Assembly (NCBI RefSeq): GCF_002575655.3
Contig: NC_053037.3
Coordinates: forward strand, 450,461,793-450,525,792
Length of the DNA: 64,000 nucleotides
Reading direction: 5' to 3'
Origin: Aegilops tauschii subsp. strangulata
Taxonomy: Eukaryota; Streptophyta; Magnoliopsida; Poales; Poaceae
In this document: positions 32,611 through 44,800 of the stretch, piece after piece
How the letters are laid out: each line of letters begins with the position of its first letter
Numbering within the stretch: position 1 is the stretch's first letter
The notes under the pieces: generated by a model
Seen by the model: only the letters and a program-made list of their open reading frames with translations
The model's database searches: none
What the model was told of the DNA's origin: nothing
Position numbers and translations under genes: made by a program

Positions 32611-35600
32611 ATGGCCCACGTTGTCCTCAATTTCAACGCGTTCATAGAGAAAACCAAGCTGAAAGATGATGGCAGCAACTATATGGACTGGGTCCGGAAC
32701 CTGAGGATCATCCTCATAGCAGCCAAGAAAGATTATGTCTTAGAAGCACCGCTAGGTGAAGCACCAATCCCAGAGAACCAAGACGTTATGAACGCTTGGC
32801 AATCACGTGCTGATGATTACTCCCTCGTTCAGTGCGGCATGCTTTACAGCTTAGAACCGGGTCTCCAAAAGCGTTTTGAGAAACATGGAGCATATGAGAT
32901 GTTCGAGGAGCTGAAAATGGTTTTCCAAGCTCATGCCTGGGTTGAGAGATATGATGTCTCCGACAAGTTCTTCAGCTGTAAAATGGAGGAGAATAGTTCT
33001 GTTAGTGAGCACATACTCAGAATGTCTGGGTTGCACAACCGCTTGACTCAGCTGGGAGTTAATCTCCCGGATGACGCGGTCATTGACAGAATCCTCCAGT
33101 CGCTTCCACCAAGCTACAAGAGCTTTGTGATGAACTTCAATATGCAGGGGATGGAAAAGACCATTCCTGAGGTATATTCAATGCTGAAATCAGCGGAGGT
33201 GGAGATCAGAAAAGAACATCAAGTGTTGATGGTGAATAAAACCACTAAGTTCAAGAAGGGCAAGGGTAAGAAGAACTTCAAGAAGGACGGCAAGGGAGTT
33301 GCCGCGCCCGGTAAGCCAGTTACTGGGAAGAAGTCGAAGAATGGACCCAAGCCTAAGACAGAGTGCTTTTATTGCAAGGGAAGTGGTCACTGGAAGCGGA
33401 ACTGCCCCAAATACTTAGCGGACAAGAAGGCCGGCAACACCAAAGTATATGTGATATACATGTAATTGATGTGTACCTTACCAGTACTCGTAGTAGCTCC
33501 TGGGTATTTGATACCGGTGCGGTTGCTCATATTTGTAACTCAAAACAGGAACTACGGAATAAACGGAGACTGGCGAAGGACGAGGTGACGATGCGCGTCG
33601 GGAATGGTTCCAAGGTCGATGTGATTGCCGTCGGCACGCTACCTCTGCATCTACCTACGGGATTAGTTTTAAAACCTCAATAATTGTTATTTAGTGCCAG
33701 CTTTGAGCATGAACATTGTATCTGGATCTCGTTTAATTCGAGATGGCTACTCATTTAAATCCGAGAATAATGGTTGTTCTATTTATTTGAGAGATATGTT
33801 TTATGGTCATGCCTCGCTGGTTAATGGTTTATTCTTGATGAATCTCGAACGTGATGTTACACATGTTCATAGTGTGAATACCAAAAGATGTGAAGTTGAT
33901 AACGATAGTCCCACATACTTGTGGCACTGCCGCCTTGGTCACATTGGTGTCAAGCGCATGAAGAAGCTCCATGCAGATGGACTTTTGGAGTCTCTTGATT
34001 ACGAATCATTTGACACGTGCGAACCATGCCTCATGGGTAAGATGACCAAGACTCCGTTCTCCGGAACAATGGAGCGAGCAACCAACTTATTGGAAATCAT
34101 ACATACCGATGTGTGCGGTCCAATGAGTGTTGAGGCTCGCGGAGGATATCGTTATGTTCTCACTCTCACTGATGACTTAAGTAGATATGAGTATGTCTAC
34201 CTAATGAAACACAAGTCTGAAACCTTTGAAAAGTTCAAGGAATTTCAGAGTGAGGTTGAGAATCAACGTGACAGGAAAATAGAATTCTTACGATCAGATC
34301 GTGGTGGAGAATATTTAAGTCACGAGTTTGGTGCACACTTAAGAAAATGTGGAATAGTTTCACAACTCACGCCGCCTGGAACACCTCAGCGAAACGGTGT
34401 GTCCGAACGTCGTAATCGCACTCTATTGGATATGGTGCGATCTATGATGTCTCTTACCGATTTACCGCTCTCATTTTGGGGCTATGCTTTAGAGACTGCC
34501 GCATTCACTTTAAATAGGGCTCCGTCGAAATCCGTTGAGACGACACCGTATGAATTATGGTTTGGGAAGAAACCTAAGTTGTCGTTTCTAAAAGTTTGGG
34601 GATGCGATGCTTATGTCAAGAAACTTCAACCTGAAAAGCTCGAACCCAAGTCGAAAAAATGCGTCTTCATAGGATACCCTAAGGAAACTATTGTGTATAC
34701 CTTCTACCTCAGATCCGAAGGCAAGATCTTCGTTGTCAAGAACGGGTGCTTTCTGGAGAAGGAGTTTCTCTCGAAAGAATTGAGTGGGAGGAAAGTGGAA
34801 CTTGATGAGGTGATAGTCACCCCTTCCGAACCGGAAAGTAGCGCAGCGCGGGAATATGTTCCTGTGGTGCCTACACCGACTGGGGAGGAAGTTAATGATG
34901 ATGATCATGAAGCTTCGGATCAAGTTACTACTGAACTTCGTAGGTCCACAAGGACACGTTCCGCACCAGAGTGGTACGGCAACCCTGTCCTGGAAATCAT
35001 GTTGGTAGACAACGGTGAACCTTCGAACTATGAAGAAGCGATGGCGGGCCCGGATTCCGACAAATGGCTAGAAGCCATGAAATCTGAGATAGGATCCATG
35101 TATGAAAACGAAGTATGGACTTTGACTGACTTGCCCGATGATCGGCGAGCAATAGAAAACAAATGGATCTTTAAGAAGAAGACAGACGCGGATGGTAATG
35201 TGACCATCTATAAGGCTCGACTTGTCGCTAAGGGTTATCGACAAGTTCAAGGGGTTGACTACGATGAGACTTTCTCACCCGTAGCGAAGCTGAAGTCCGT
35301 CCGAATCATGTTAGCAATTGCCGCATACTATGATTATGAGATATGGCTGATGGACGTCAAAACATCATTCCTTAATGGCTTCCTTAAGGAAGAGTTGTAT
35401 ATGATGCAGCCGGAAGGTTTTGTCGATCCTAAGAATGCTAACAAAGTATGCAAGCTCCAGCGCTCAATCTATGGGCTGGTGCAAGCATCTCGGAGTTGGA
35501 ACATTCGATTTGATGAGATGATCAAAGCGTTTGGGTTTACACAGACTTATGGAGAAGCCTGTGTTTACAAGAAAGTGAGTGGGAGCTCTGTAGCATTTCT

Positions 35601-36587
35601 CTTATTATATGTGGATGACATACTATTGATGGGAAATGATATAGAATTCTTGGAAAGTATAAAGGCCTATTTGAATAAGTGTTTTTCAATGAAGGACCTT
35701 GGAGAAGCTGCTTATATATTAGGCATCAAGATCTATAGAGATCAAGACGCCTCATTGGTCTTTCACAGAGTACATACCTTGACAAGATATTGAAGAAGTT
35801 CAATATGGATCAGTCCAAGAAGGGGTTCTTGCCTGTATTGCAAGGTGTGCAATTGAGCACGGCTCAATGCCCGACCACGGCAGAAGATAGAGAGAAGATG
35901 AGTGTCATCCCCTATGCCTCGGCCATAGGGTCTATTATGTATGCCATGCTGTGTACCAGACCTGATGTAAACCTTGCCGTAAGTTTGGTAGGAAGGTACC
36001 AAAGTAATCCCGGCATGGAACACTGGACAGCGGTCAAGAATATCCTGAAGTACCTGAAAAGGACTAAGGATATGTTTCTCGTTTATGGAGGTGACGAAGA
36101 GCTCGTCGTAAAGGGTTACGTCGATGCTAGCTTCGACACAGATCTGGATGACTCGAAGTCACAAACCGGATACGTGTATATTTTGAATGGAGGCGCAGTA
36201 AGCTGGTGCAGTTGCAAGCAAAGCGTCGTGGCGGGATCTACATGTGAAGCGGAGTACATGGCAGCCTCGGAGGCAGCACAGGAAGCAGTCTGGATGAAGG
36301 AGTTCATTACCGACCTAGGGGTGATTCCCAATGCGTCGGGCCCGATGACTCTCTTCTGTGACGACACTGGAGCTATTGCCCTTGCGAAGGAGCCCAGGTT
36401 TCACAGGAAGACCAGGCATATCAAGCGTCGCTTCAACTCCATTCGTGAAAGTGTTCAAAATGGAGACATAGATATTTGTAAAGTACATACGGACCTGAAT
36501 GTAGCAGATCCGTTGACTAAACCTCTCCCTAGGGCAAAACATGATCAACACCAGGACGCAATGGGTGTTCGATTCATCACAATGTAA
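32611..36587 (+). pseudogene. Angela-3 gag-pol polyprotein, frameshifted
   Basis: Nearly complete Copia polyprotein. Gag starts at ATG 32611 (MAHVVLNFNAFIEK), with zinc knuckle CFYCKGSGHWKRNC near 33365. A shift near 33440 leads to protease (VFDTGAVAHICNS) in another frame, and a compensating one-base insertion near 33674 restores the first frame. Integrase (WHCRLGHIGV, SDRGGEYLSHEFG) and RT ([24 protein letters not shown]) follow to 35793. A third shift near 35745 moves RNase H (QSVVAGSTCEAEYMA, LTKPLPRAKH) into the 35790-36587 frame. RT residues look conserved, so it decayed recently, by indels rather than many substitutions. Confidence 0.9.
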
Positions 36588-36619
36588 CTAGATTACTGAC
36601 TCTAGTGCAAGTGGGAGAC

Positions 36620-38330
36620 TGTTGGAAATATGCCCTAGAGGCAATAATAAATGGTTATTATTATATTTCTTTGTTCATGGTAATTGTCTATTGTTCATGC
36701 TATAATTGTGTTATCCGGAAATCGTAATACATGTGTGAATACATAGACCACAACGTGTCCCTAGTAAGCCTCTAGTTGACTAGTTCGTTGATCAACAGAT
36801 AGTCATGGTTTCCTGACTATGGACATTGGATGTCATTGAGAATGGGATCACATCATTGGGAGAATGATGTGATGGACAAGACCCAATCCTAAGCATAGCA
36901 TAAAAGATCGTGTAGTTTCGTTTTCTAGAGCTTTTCCAATGTCAAGTATCTTTTCCTTAGACCATGAGATCGTGCAACTCCCGGATACCGTAGGAGTGCT
37001 TTGGGTGTGCCAAACGTCACAACGTAACTGGGTGACTATAAAGGTGCACTACGGGTATCTCCAAAAGTGTCTGTTGGGTTGGCACGGATCGAGACTGGGA
37101 TTTGTCACTCCGTATGACGGAGAGGTATCTCTGGGCCCACTCGGTAATGCATCATCATAATGAGCTCAATGTGACTAAGGCATTAGTCATGGGATCATGC
37201 ATTGCGGTACGAGTAAAGAGACTTGCCGGTAACGAGATTGAACAAGGTATTGGGATACCGACGATCGAATCTCGGGCAAGTAACATACCGATTGACAAAG
37301 GGAATTGCATACGGGATTGATTGAATCCTCGACATCGTGGTTCATCCGATGAGATCATCGTAGAACATGTGGGAGCCAACATGGGTATCCAGATCCCGCT
37401 GTTGGTTATTGACCGGAGAGGCGTCTCGGTCATGTCTGCATGTCTCCCGAACCCGTAGAGTCTACACACTTAAGGTTCGGTGACACTAGGGTTGTAGACA
37501 TATGTGTATGCGGAAACCCGAAAGTTGTTCGGAGTCCCGGATGAGATCCCGGACATCACGAGGAGTTCCAGAATGGTCCGGAGGTGAAGAATTATATATA
37601 GGAAGTCAAGTTTCGGCTACCGGGAAAGTTTCGGGGGTTACCGGTATTGTACCGGGACCACCGGAAGGGTCCCGGGGGTCCACCGGGTGGGGCCACCTAT
37701 CCCGGAGGGCCCCGTGGGCTGAAATGGGAAGGGAACCAGCCCCTAGTGGGCTGGGCGCCCCCCCATGGGCCTCCCCCCTGCGCCTAGGGTTGGAAACCCT
37801 AGGGTGGGGGGCGCCCCACTTGCCTTGGGGGGCAAGCCACCCCCCTTGGCCGCCGCCCCCCCCCCTCCAGATGGATCTTGGCCTGCGGCCCCCCCTCCCA
37901 GGGGGCCTATATAAAGGGGGGGAGGGAGGGCAGCAACATTACAGCCTTGGGCGCCTCCCTCCTCCCCTGCTACACCTCTCCCTCTCGCAGAAGCTCGGCG
38001 AAGCCCTGCCGAGACCCGCTACATCCACCACCACGCCGTCGTGCTGCTGGATCTCCATCAACCTATCCTTCCCCTTGCTGGATCAAGAAGGAGGAGACGT
38101 CGCTGCACCGTACGTGTGTTGAACGCGGAGGTGCCGTCCGTTCGGCACTCGGTCATCGGTGATTTGAATCACGGAGAGTACGACTCCGTCATCCACGTTC
38201 ATTGGAACGCTTCCGCTCGCGATCTACAAGGGTATGTAGATGCACTCCTTTCCCCTTGTTGCTAGTATACTCCATATATGCATCTTGGTGAGCGTAGGAA
38301 AATTTTAAAATTATGCTACGAATCCCAACA
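36620..38330 (+). repeat. 3' LTR of Angela-3
   Basis: 1711 bp. Differences from the 5' LTR are mostly C-to-T/G-to-A changes plus length changes in C and G runs in the GC-rich promoter part (37760-37920). TATATAAA at 37908-37915. Confidence 0.95.
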
Positions 38331-38896
38331 CGTTTTGATAGTGTGATCAAAGCATATGGTTTTATACAGACTTTTGGAGAAGCCTGTATTTACAAGAAAG
38401 TGAGTGGGAGCTCTGTAGCATTTCTAATATTATATGTGGATGACATATTGTTGATTGGAAATGATATAGAATTTCTGGATGGCATAAAAGATACTTGAAT
38501 AAGAGTTTTTCAATGAAAGACCTCGGTGAAGCTGCTTATATATTAGGCATCAAGATCTACGCTTAATTGGACTTTCACAAAGCACATACCTTGATAAAGT
38601 TTTGAAGAAGTTCAAAATGGATCAAGCAAAGAAAGGGTTCTTGCCTGTGTTACAAGGTGTGAAGTTGAGTCAGACTCAATGCCCGACCACTACAGAAGAT
38701 AGAGAGAAAATGAAAGGTGTTCCCTATGCTTCAGCCATAGGCTCTATCATGTATGCAATGCTGTGTACCAGACCTGATGTGTGCCTTGCTATTAGTTTAG
38801 CAGGGAGGTACCAAAGTAATCCAGGAGTGGATCACTGGACAGCAGTCAAGAACATCCTGAAATACCTGAAAAGGACTAAGGATATGTTTCTCATTT
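38331..38896 (+). pseudogene. Angela-2 RT/RNase H continuation
   Basis: Resumes the RT frame broken at 29604: FDSVIKAYGFIQTFGEACIY, then YVDDILLIGND near 38440, a frameshift near 38490, then KKFKMDQAKKGFLPVLQGVK and CTRPDVCLAISLAGRYQSNP, ending at KRTKDMFLIY where element B begins. In the intact relative (Angela-3) this last phrase continues into RNase H. Confidence 0.9.
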
Positions 38897-38898
38897 AT

Positions 38899-40539
38899 TA
38901 ATACGTCTCCAACGTATCTATAATTTATGAAGTATTCATGCTATTATATTATCCTTCTAGGATGTTTTATATGCATTTATATGATATTTTATATGATTTT
39001 TGGGACTAACCTATTAACCTAGAGCCCAGTGCCAGTTTCTGTTTTTTCCTTGTTTTGAGTTTCACAGAAAAGGAAAACCAAACGGAGTCCAATTAAGCTA
39101 AAATTTGACGGAGATCATTTTTGGACAAGAAGAAGCCCACGGAGTACCAGAAGTGGGCCAGAAGAGCCCCGAGGCCACCACGAGGGTGGGGGGCATGCCC
39201 TACCCCCTGGGCGCGCCCCCTGCCTCTTGGCCGCCTCGGGGACCCCCTGACTTGTTCCCGACTCCAACACCTCTTATATAACCCCAAACTTCCAAAAAGA
39301 AACCAAGATAGGGAGTTCCGCCGCCGGAAGCCTCTGTAGCCACCAAAAACCAATCGGGGCCCTGTTCCGGCACCCTGCTGGAAGGGGGATCCCTCACCGG
39401 TGGCCATCTTCATCATCCCGGCACTCTCCATGACGAGGAGGGAGTAGTTCACCCTTGGGGCTGAGGGTATGTACCAATAGCTATGTGTTTGATCTCTCTC
39501 TCTCTCTCTCGTGTTCTTGAGGTGGTATGATCTTGATGTATCGTGAGCTTTGCTATTATAGTTGGATCTTATGATGTTTGTTCCCCTCTACTCTCTTGTA
39601 ATGGATTGAGTTTTCCCTTTGAAGTTATCTTATCGGATTGAGTCTTTAAGGATTTGAGAACACTTGATGTATGTCTTGCATGTGCTTATCTATGGTGACA
39701 ATGGGATATTCACATGATCTACTTGATGTATGTTTTGGTGATCAACTTGCGGGTTCCGTAACATTGTGAACTTATGCATAGGGGTTGGCACACGTTTTCG
39801 TCTTGACTCTCCGGTAGAAACTTTGGGGCACTCTTTGAAGTACTTTGTGTTGGTTTGAATAGATGAATATGAGATTGTGTGATGCATATCGTATAATCAT
39901 ACCCACGGATACTTGAGGTGACATTGGAGTATCTAGGTGATATTAGGGTTTCGGTTGATATGTGTATTAAGGTGTTATTCTAGTATGAACTCTTGAATAG
40001 ATCGATCCGAAAGAATAACTTTGAGGTGGTTTCGTACCCTACAATAATCTCTTCGTTTGTTCTACGCTATTAGTGACTTTGGAGTGACTCTTTGTTGCAT
40101 GTTGAGGGATAGTTATATGATCCGATTATGTTATTATTGTTGAGAGAACTTGCACTAGTGAAAGTATGAACCCTAGGCCTTGTTTCGAAGCATTGCAATA
40201 CCGTTTGTGCTCACTTTTATCACTTGCTACCTTGCTGTTTTTATATTTTCAGATTACAAAAACCTATATCTACCATCCATATTGCACTTGTATCACCATC
40301 TCTTCGCCGAACTAGTGCACCGATACAATTTACCAATGTATTGGATGTGTTGGGGACACAAGAGACTCTTTGTTATTTGGTTGCAGGGTTGCTTGAGAGA
40401 GACCATCTTCATCCTACGCCTCCCACGGATTGATAAACCTTAGGTCATCCACATGAGGGAAATTTGCTACTGTCCTACAAACCTCTGCACTTGGAGGCCC
40501 AACAACGTCTACAAGAAGAAGGTTGTGTAGTACACATCA
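38899..40539 (+). repeat. LTR of element B
   Basis: About 1641 bp, starting TAATACGTCTCCAACGTATC (the TG terminus appears mutated to TA) and ending near ACACATCA. TATA-like TTATATAACC lies near 39274 and a (CT)n microsatellite at about 39494-39510. The right boundary is inferred from the terminal CA and the PBS. Confidence 0.65.
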
Positions 40540-40549
40540 AGCTCTTTTC

Positions 40550-40567
40550 TGGCGCCGTTGCCGGGGA
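40550..40567 (+). other. PBS of element B (tRNA-Asp)
   Basis: TGGCGCCGTTGCCGGGGA, an exact complement of the 3' end of plant tRNA-Asp including CCA. Confidence 0.85.
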
Positions 40568-40664
40568 GGTGAGTGCTTGAAGGTATATCTTTATATCTTG
40601 CAATTGAATCTTTTTGTTTCTTGTTTTATCACTAGTTTAGTTTATAAAAGAAAACTATAAAAAA

Positions 40665-41234
40665 ATGGAATTGAGGGTGCCTCATATGCTTCACCTTTTT
40701 AATATCTTTCGTGAGAATAAGGATTCTGATAATTGTGCTCAATTGCTAGAGGAAGAATGCATTAGAATGTTTGGCACTAAATCTTTGAATGATGAACATG
40801 ATTGCAATGTTGTTAGTATGAACTCTTTGAATATCCATAGTACTAATGATGATTGCACTAGTCATGATGAAAATGTCTCTTATAAGCATGTCAACTTTTG
40901 TGGAGTACATAGAGTTTGCAAGTACACACCAAATATGGAAGATAGATTTTGCAAGAGGCATAAGTATTTGGAAACTAAATGGTTGCAAGAAAGGCTAGAT
41001 GATTGTGCTGAAAATTTAAATTTCTTTGCCATCCTTGTGAACTTTGCAATGAACGTGATCATTTAAATCTCCAATGCAAATTGTTTCATGATCGTATCGT
41101 GTCCAAAAATTGTGATGACTTGATTTCCCTTGCACATCATAATGAACTTAGTTTTCTTGTGGGTTATGAAGAAATGAAACGTATAACTAAGGATCTTCCA
41201 GAATTTATCCTTGATAAAGTTCTTGATTTTGATC
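40665..41234 (+). pseudogene. LARD internal ORF of element B, broken
   Basis: Open from 40665 to 41066, with VCKYTPNMEDRFCKRHKYLE and TKWLQERLDDCAENLNF. A frameshift near 41030 then moves the reading frame to 41081 onward (MFHDRIVSKNCDDLISLAHH, ELSFLVGYEEMKRITKDLPE). This Cys/His-containing coding region recurs in Triticeae LARD elements. Its function is unknown to me and no enzyme motif is visible. The end (ILDKVLDFDL) is where it is fused to element C. Confidence 0.6.
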
Positions 41235-41815
41235 TAGAGGATAACCGATCCAGCTCGGTGTCCGCAGGCGTACCTGATCCGGAACGTATAGCTGGGGACG
41301 AGTCCGGAGTTCCATTGGCGCAAGCATTGCAGGATGTCGAGTTTGTGTGCGGCTCCAACGCCGCGGACTTTTTGGCCTCGGAGGGTATGATCTGCTTCGG
41401 TTCTGAGGCCGTTGCAGCAACAGGATCCATCTCCTGGGTGTGCTCCGATGACAGATTTAAGTCACGTTCATCGGAGAGAGGGGGAGCGATCGCCGCGGTC
41501 TCAAATCCATCGAAGATCGAAAACTTAGTTTTCTTGTGGGTTATGAAGAAATGAAACGTATAACTAAGGATCTTCCAGAATTTATCCTTGATAAAGTTCT
41601 TGATTTTGATCTAGAGGATAACCGATCCAGCTCGGTGTCCGCAGGCGTACCTGATCCGGAACGTATAGCTGGGGACGAGTCCGGAGTTCCATTGGCGCAA
41701 GCATTGCAGGATGTCGAGTTTGTGTGCGGCTCCAACGCCACGGACTTTTTGGCCTCGGAGGGTATGATCTGCTTCGGTTCTGAGGCCGTTGCAGCAACAG
41801 GATCCATCTCCTGGG
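41145..41815. repeat. 377-bp tandem duplication across B/C junction
   Basis: Bases 41145-41521 recur from 41522, where the second copy runs 294 bp to 41815 and is cut by the Gypsy LTR. The unit begins in element B and ends in element C, so it carries the chimeric junction. The copies differ at one CpG (near 41361 versus 41738). A third copy starts at 55067 on the other side of the Gypsy. The joint shares only AA. Confidence 0.9.
41235..41521 (-). repeat. Element C internal fragment, left copy
   Basis: Minus-strand piece of the first ORF of element C (see 55168-56172), ending on the plus strand with CCATCGAAGATCGAA at 41521. It is identical or nearly so to the corresponding part at 55168-55455. 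Confidence 0.75.
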
Positions 41816-44800
41816 TGTAACACCCTGAGAATCATGCTACAGTAACCCCCTGTGATTAAGCTAATCATATTGCTAAACAGGGCTAGATCACATTTGAACC
41901 ACACCCTTGTCAAACTCCTAGTTCAAACTTCAATTAAATTTAAAAGTGGAAAATAAAAGTTTTCAAAAATTCAAACAAAAATGTTCAGTGGGTTCTAAAT
42001 AATACACTGGTAATTATGGTGGAGAAATCACATTTTTATAAAATGTCTAAATACTTTTAAATGAAATAAAACAAAAAAGGAAATAAACAAATAAAAGGAA
42101 AACAGAAAACAGATCCCAGAAAAAAAAGGAAAAAGGGAAAAGACCCCCCTCCCCGCTGGGCCTCGGCCCAGCTGGCCGTCGACCCACCCTAGCCGGCCCA
42201 CTCCCCCTCCCCGGTCGGGTCTCTGTTCCCCCGACCCCGTCGCTACAGGAGGCTGGTCGCAGCCGGACCCCCCCTCGCCGGCGATGAACCCCGCGAGAGG
42301 ATAAGGCTGCCACGCCTCGACTCCTCGATCCCCTCTCCAATCCCCCTGGCGTCCCCATCCATTCCCCTCCTCCTCGCTCGCTCTCTTCCCTCCTCTGTCG
42401 TCCGAACGCCATCGCCGTGCCGTCACCGTGCTCGTGGCCACAAGCCTCCCCGGCGCTCGGGAGGATGTCGAGGAGCACCGCCGTCCTCTTCTGCACCGTA
42501 TGCAAGCGCTAGGTTGAGCCGGAGTGCCTCGAGACGTCGCCGCCGGCCTTCTTCCCCAACCACGGCCGTCGTCGTCCACCTCATCGATCTGCCTCGCCGG
42601 ACCACCCCGCGCCCGCTTAGCACCTCTGCAGACCCCCCCTGTGAGCATCTCTCTCCTTCCCCTCACTCAACGCGCTCGATTGCGAGCTCTAGCAGCTGAT
42701 CCGCCATCGGCCGAAAGCTTGCTCCGCCGCTCACCTCGCCGTTGCGGCCACAGCTCACGCAGCTGGCGTTTGAGCACGCCGTCGTGCTCAACATCTCCGT
42801 AGGAAGCCGTAGCACCCACTAGCTCTTTCCCGCATGCCCCCTGCGTCTTTCCCGTCAGTGCCGTGCTCTGGTCGCCGCCTCGGCTCATCGCCGGTGCCAT
42901 TTCCGACCACCTCGGCACCTGCCGCTTGCCGCGCCCGATGCGCGCGAGCGTCAGCTCGTCATAGGACCTAACCGCGCTCCAAATGGGCCACCGTGGGCGA
43001 AACCCGAGCTCACCCGCGCATCGCCACCGCGTTGGAGCTCGCCGGAGCCCCTCTCCGGTGCCCTGCCGACGTGGCTGGCCTGGCCCACCCCCAGTGACCC
43101 TGCCAGTGGCCCCCACGGGCCCCAGTTGACTGGGTTGACCCAGTCAACTGCTGACTGGGCAGGCCCAGTCACTGACATGCGGGCCCCGCCGCAAAAATTA
43201 AAAAAAAAGAAAAGAAAAAGAAAATGTTTTATAAATAAAAATAATTAGTTTAATTAATCTCTCACTGACAGGTGGGCCCAGTAGTTAATTAACTAAAAAC
43301 TAATTAGTTTAATCCTCTGTTAACCCACTGTCTATGACAGGTGGGTCCCCCTTGTCAGTTTGACCAGTCAACCCGGACTGTTGACCGCTGATGTCACTCC
43401 TATGTCATGCTGACGTCATATCCCTTTTTTCTGTTAATTAGATAATTCCAGAAATTCAAATAAACTTTGAAAATTCATATCTTTTAAACCGTAACTCGGA
43501 TGAAAATGTTTTCTATATGAAAGTTGCTCAGAACGACGAGACGAATCCGAATACGCAGTCCGTTCGTCCACCACACCTCCCTAACCTATCGAACTAGCAA
43601 CTTTCCCCCTCCGGTCCGTCTGTCCGAAAACGCGAAACATCGGGAATACCTCCCGGATGTTCCCCCCCTTCACCGGTACCACCTACTGTCGCGTTAGGGC
43701 ACCCCTAGCACCGCTCATTGTCTTGTCACGCATCGTCTTGCTTATGTTTGCATTGTATTTACTGTTTCTTCCCCCTCTTCTCTCCGGTAGACTACGAGAC
43801 CGACACTGCTGCTGCCCAGTTCGACTACGGAGTCGACGACCCCTCCTACTTGCCAGAGCAACCAGGCAAGCCCCCCCTTTGATCACCAGATATCGCCTAC
43901 TCTAATCTCTACTGCTTGCATTAGAGTAGTGTAGCATGTTACTGCTTTTCGATATCCTATTCTGATGCATAGCCTATCCTTGCTACTACTGTTGACACCT
44001 TTACCTGCAATCCTACATGCTTAGTCTAGGATGCTAGATTTCCATCAGTGGCCCTACATTCTTGTCCGTCTGCTGTGCTATACTATCGGGCCGTGATCAC
44101 CTGGGCGGTGATCACGGGCATATACTTATATACTATATACATGACACATGTGATGACTAAAGTCGGGTCGGCTCGTAGGAGTACCCGCAAGTGGATCTTT
44201 GCGGCGGAGCGACAGGGCAGGTTGAGACCGCCTAGGTAAGAGGTGGGCCTGGCCCTGGTCGGCGTTCGCGGATACTTAACACGCTTAACGAGATCTTGGT
44301 ATTTGATCTGAGTCTGGCCATTTGGTCTATACGCACTAACCATCTACGTGGGAGTAGTTATGGGTATCCCGACGTCGTGGTATCAGCCGAAGCTCTTTTG
44401 ACGTCAGCGACTGAGTGGCGCGCGCCGTGTTGGACCGCTTTGACGTAACCGCCGTGATCGTGTGGGTTGCTAGGTCTGCTCGCGGCCGCGTTCGCAACGT
44501 GCAGGTGTGCTTAGGGCGATGGGCCCAGACCCCTGCGCGCATAGGTTTAGACCGGCGTGCTGACCTCTCTGTTGAGCCTAGGTGGGGCTGCGACGTGTTG
44601 ATCTTACGAGGCCGGGCATGACCCAGAAAAGTGTGTCCGGCCAATTGGGATCGAGCGTGTTGGGTTATGTGGTGCACCCCTGCAGGGAAGTTTATCTATT
44701 CGAATAGCCGTGTCCCTCGGTAAAAGGACGACCCGGAGTTGTACCTTGAGCTTATGACAACTAGAACTGGATACTGAATAAAATACACCCTTCCTAGTGC

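Larger units (their letters stand above)
29610..38330 (+). mobile_element. Complete nested Angela-type Copia (Angela-3)
   Basis: 8721 bp with both LTRs, a degenerate PBS, a gag-pol and a polypurine tract (AAGTGGGAGAC at 36609-36619). Inserted in the RT frame of Angela-2. Target duplication: CGTTT at 38331-38335 on the right and TATTT at 29605-29609 on the left. The two differ only at a CG-to-TA dinucleotide, as expected from methyl-CpG decay on both strands. By eye the LTRs differ at about 31 of 1705 positions. Confidence 0.93.
23959..38896 (+). mobile_element. Angela/BARE-type Copia (Angela-2), main part
   Basis: Older Angela-type element: a 5'-truncated 5' LTR (23959-25489), leader, and a gag-pol frame (26722 onward) interrupted within RT by a complete Angela-3 copy (29610-38330), resuming at 38331-38896. 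It is then cut in RNase H by element B. The missing remainder (end of RNase H, polypurine tract, first part of the 3' LTR) appears deleted. A same-type LTR at 56173-57525 is its likely 3' LTR. Nested order: Angela-3 and elements B and C came later. Confidence 0.85.
38899..41234 (+). mobile_element. LARD-like LTR element B, 5' half
   Basis: LTR 38899-40539, an intact tRNA-Asp PBS, and a decayed ORF region to about 41234, where the sequence switches to the minus-strand element C. It is related to element A by LTR start and PBS. Only the 5' half exists here. It truncates Angela-2 at 38896-38898, with no downstream counterpart to reveal a TSD. Confidence 0.75.

Noticed and set aside
39490..39512. 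(CT)n run as a functional site
   Set aside because: Simple microsatellite inside a LARD LTR; no further support.
42028..42666. 212-codon minus-strand frame in the Gypsy LTR (and its copy near 51763-52206)
   Set aside because: Gly/Arg-rich from the GC-rich LTR block; the second copy is shortened by one LTR substitution, so the frame is not maintained.
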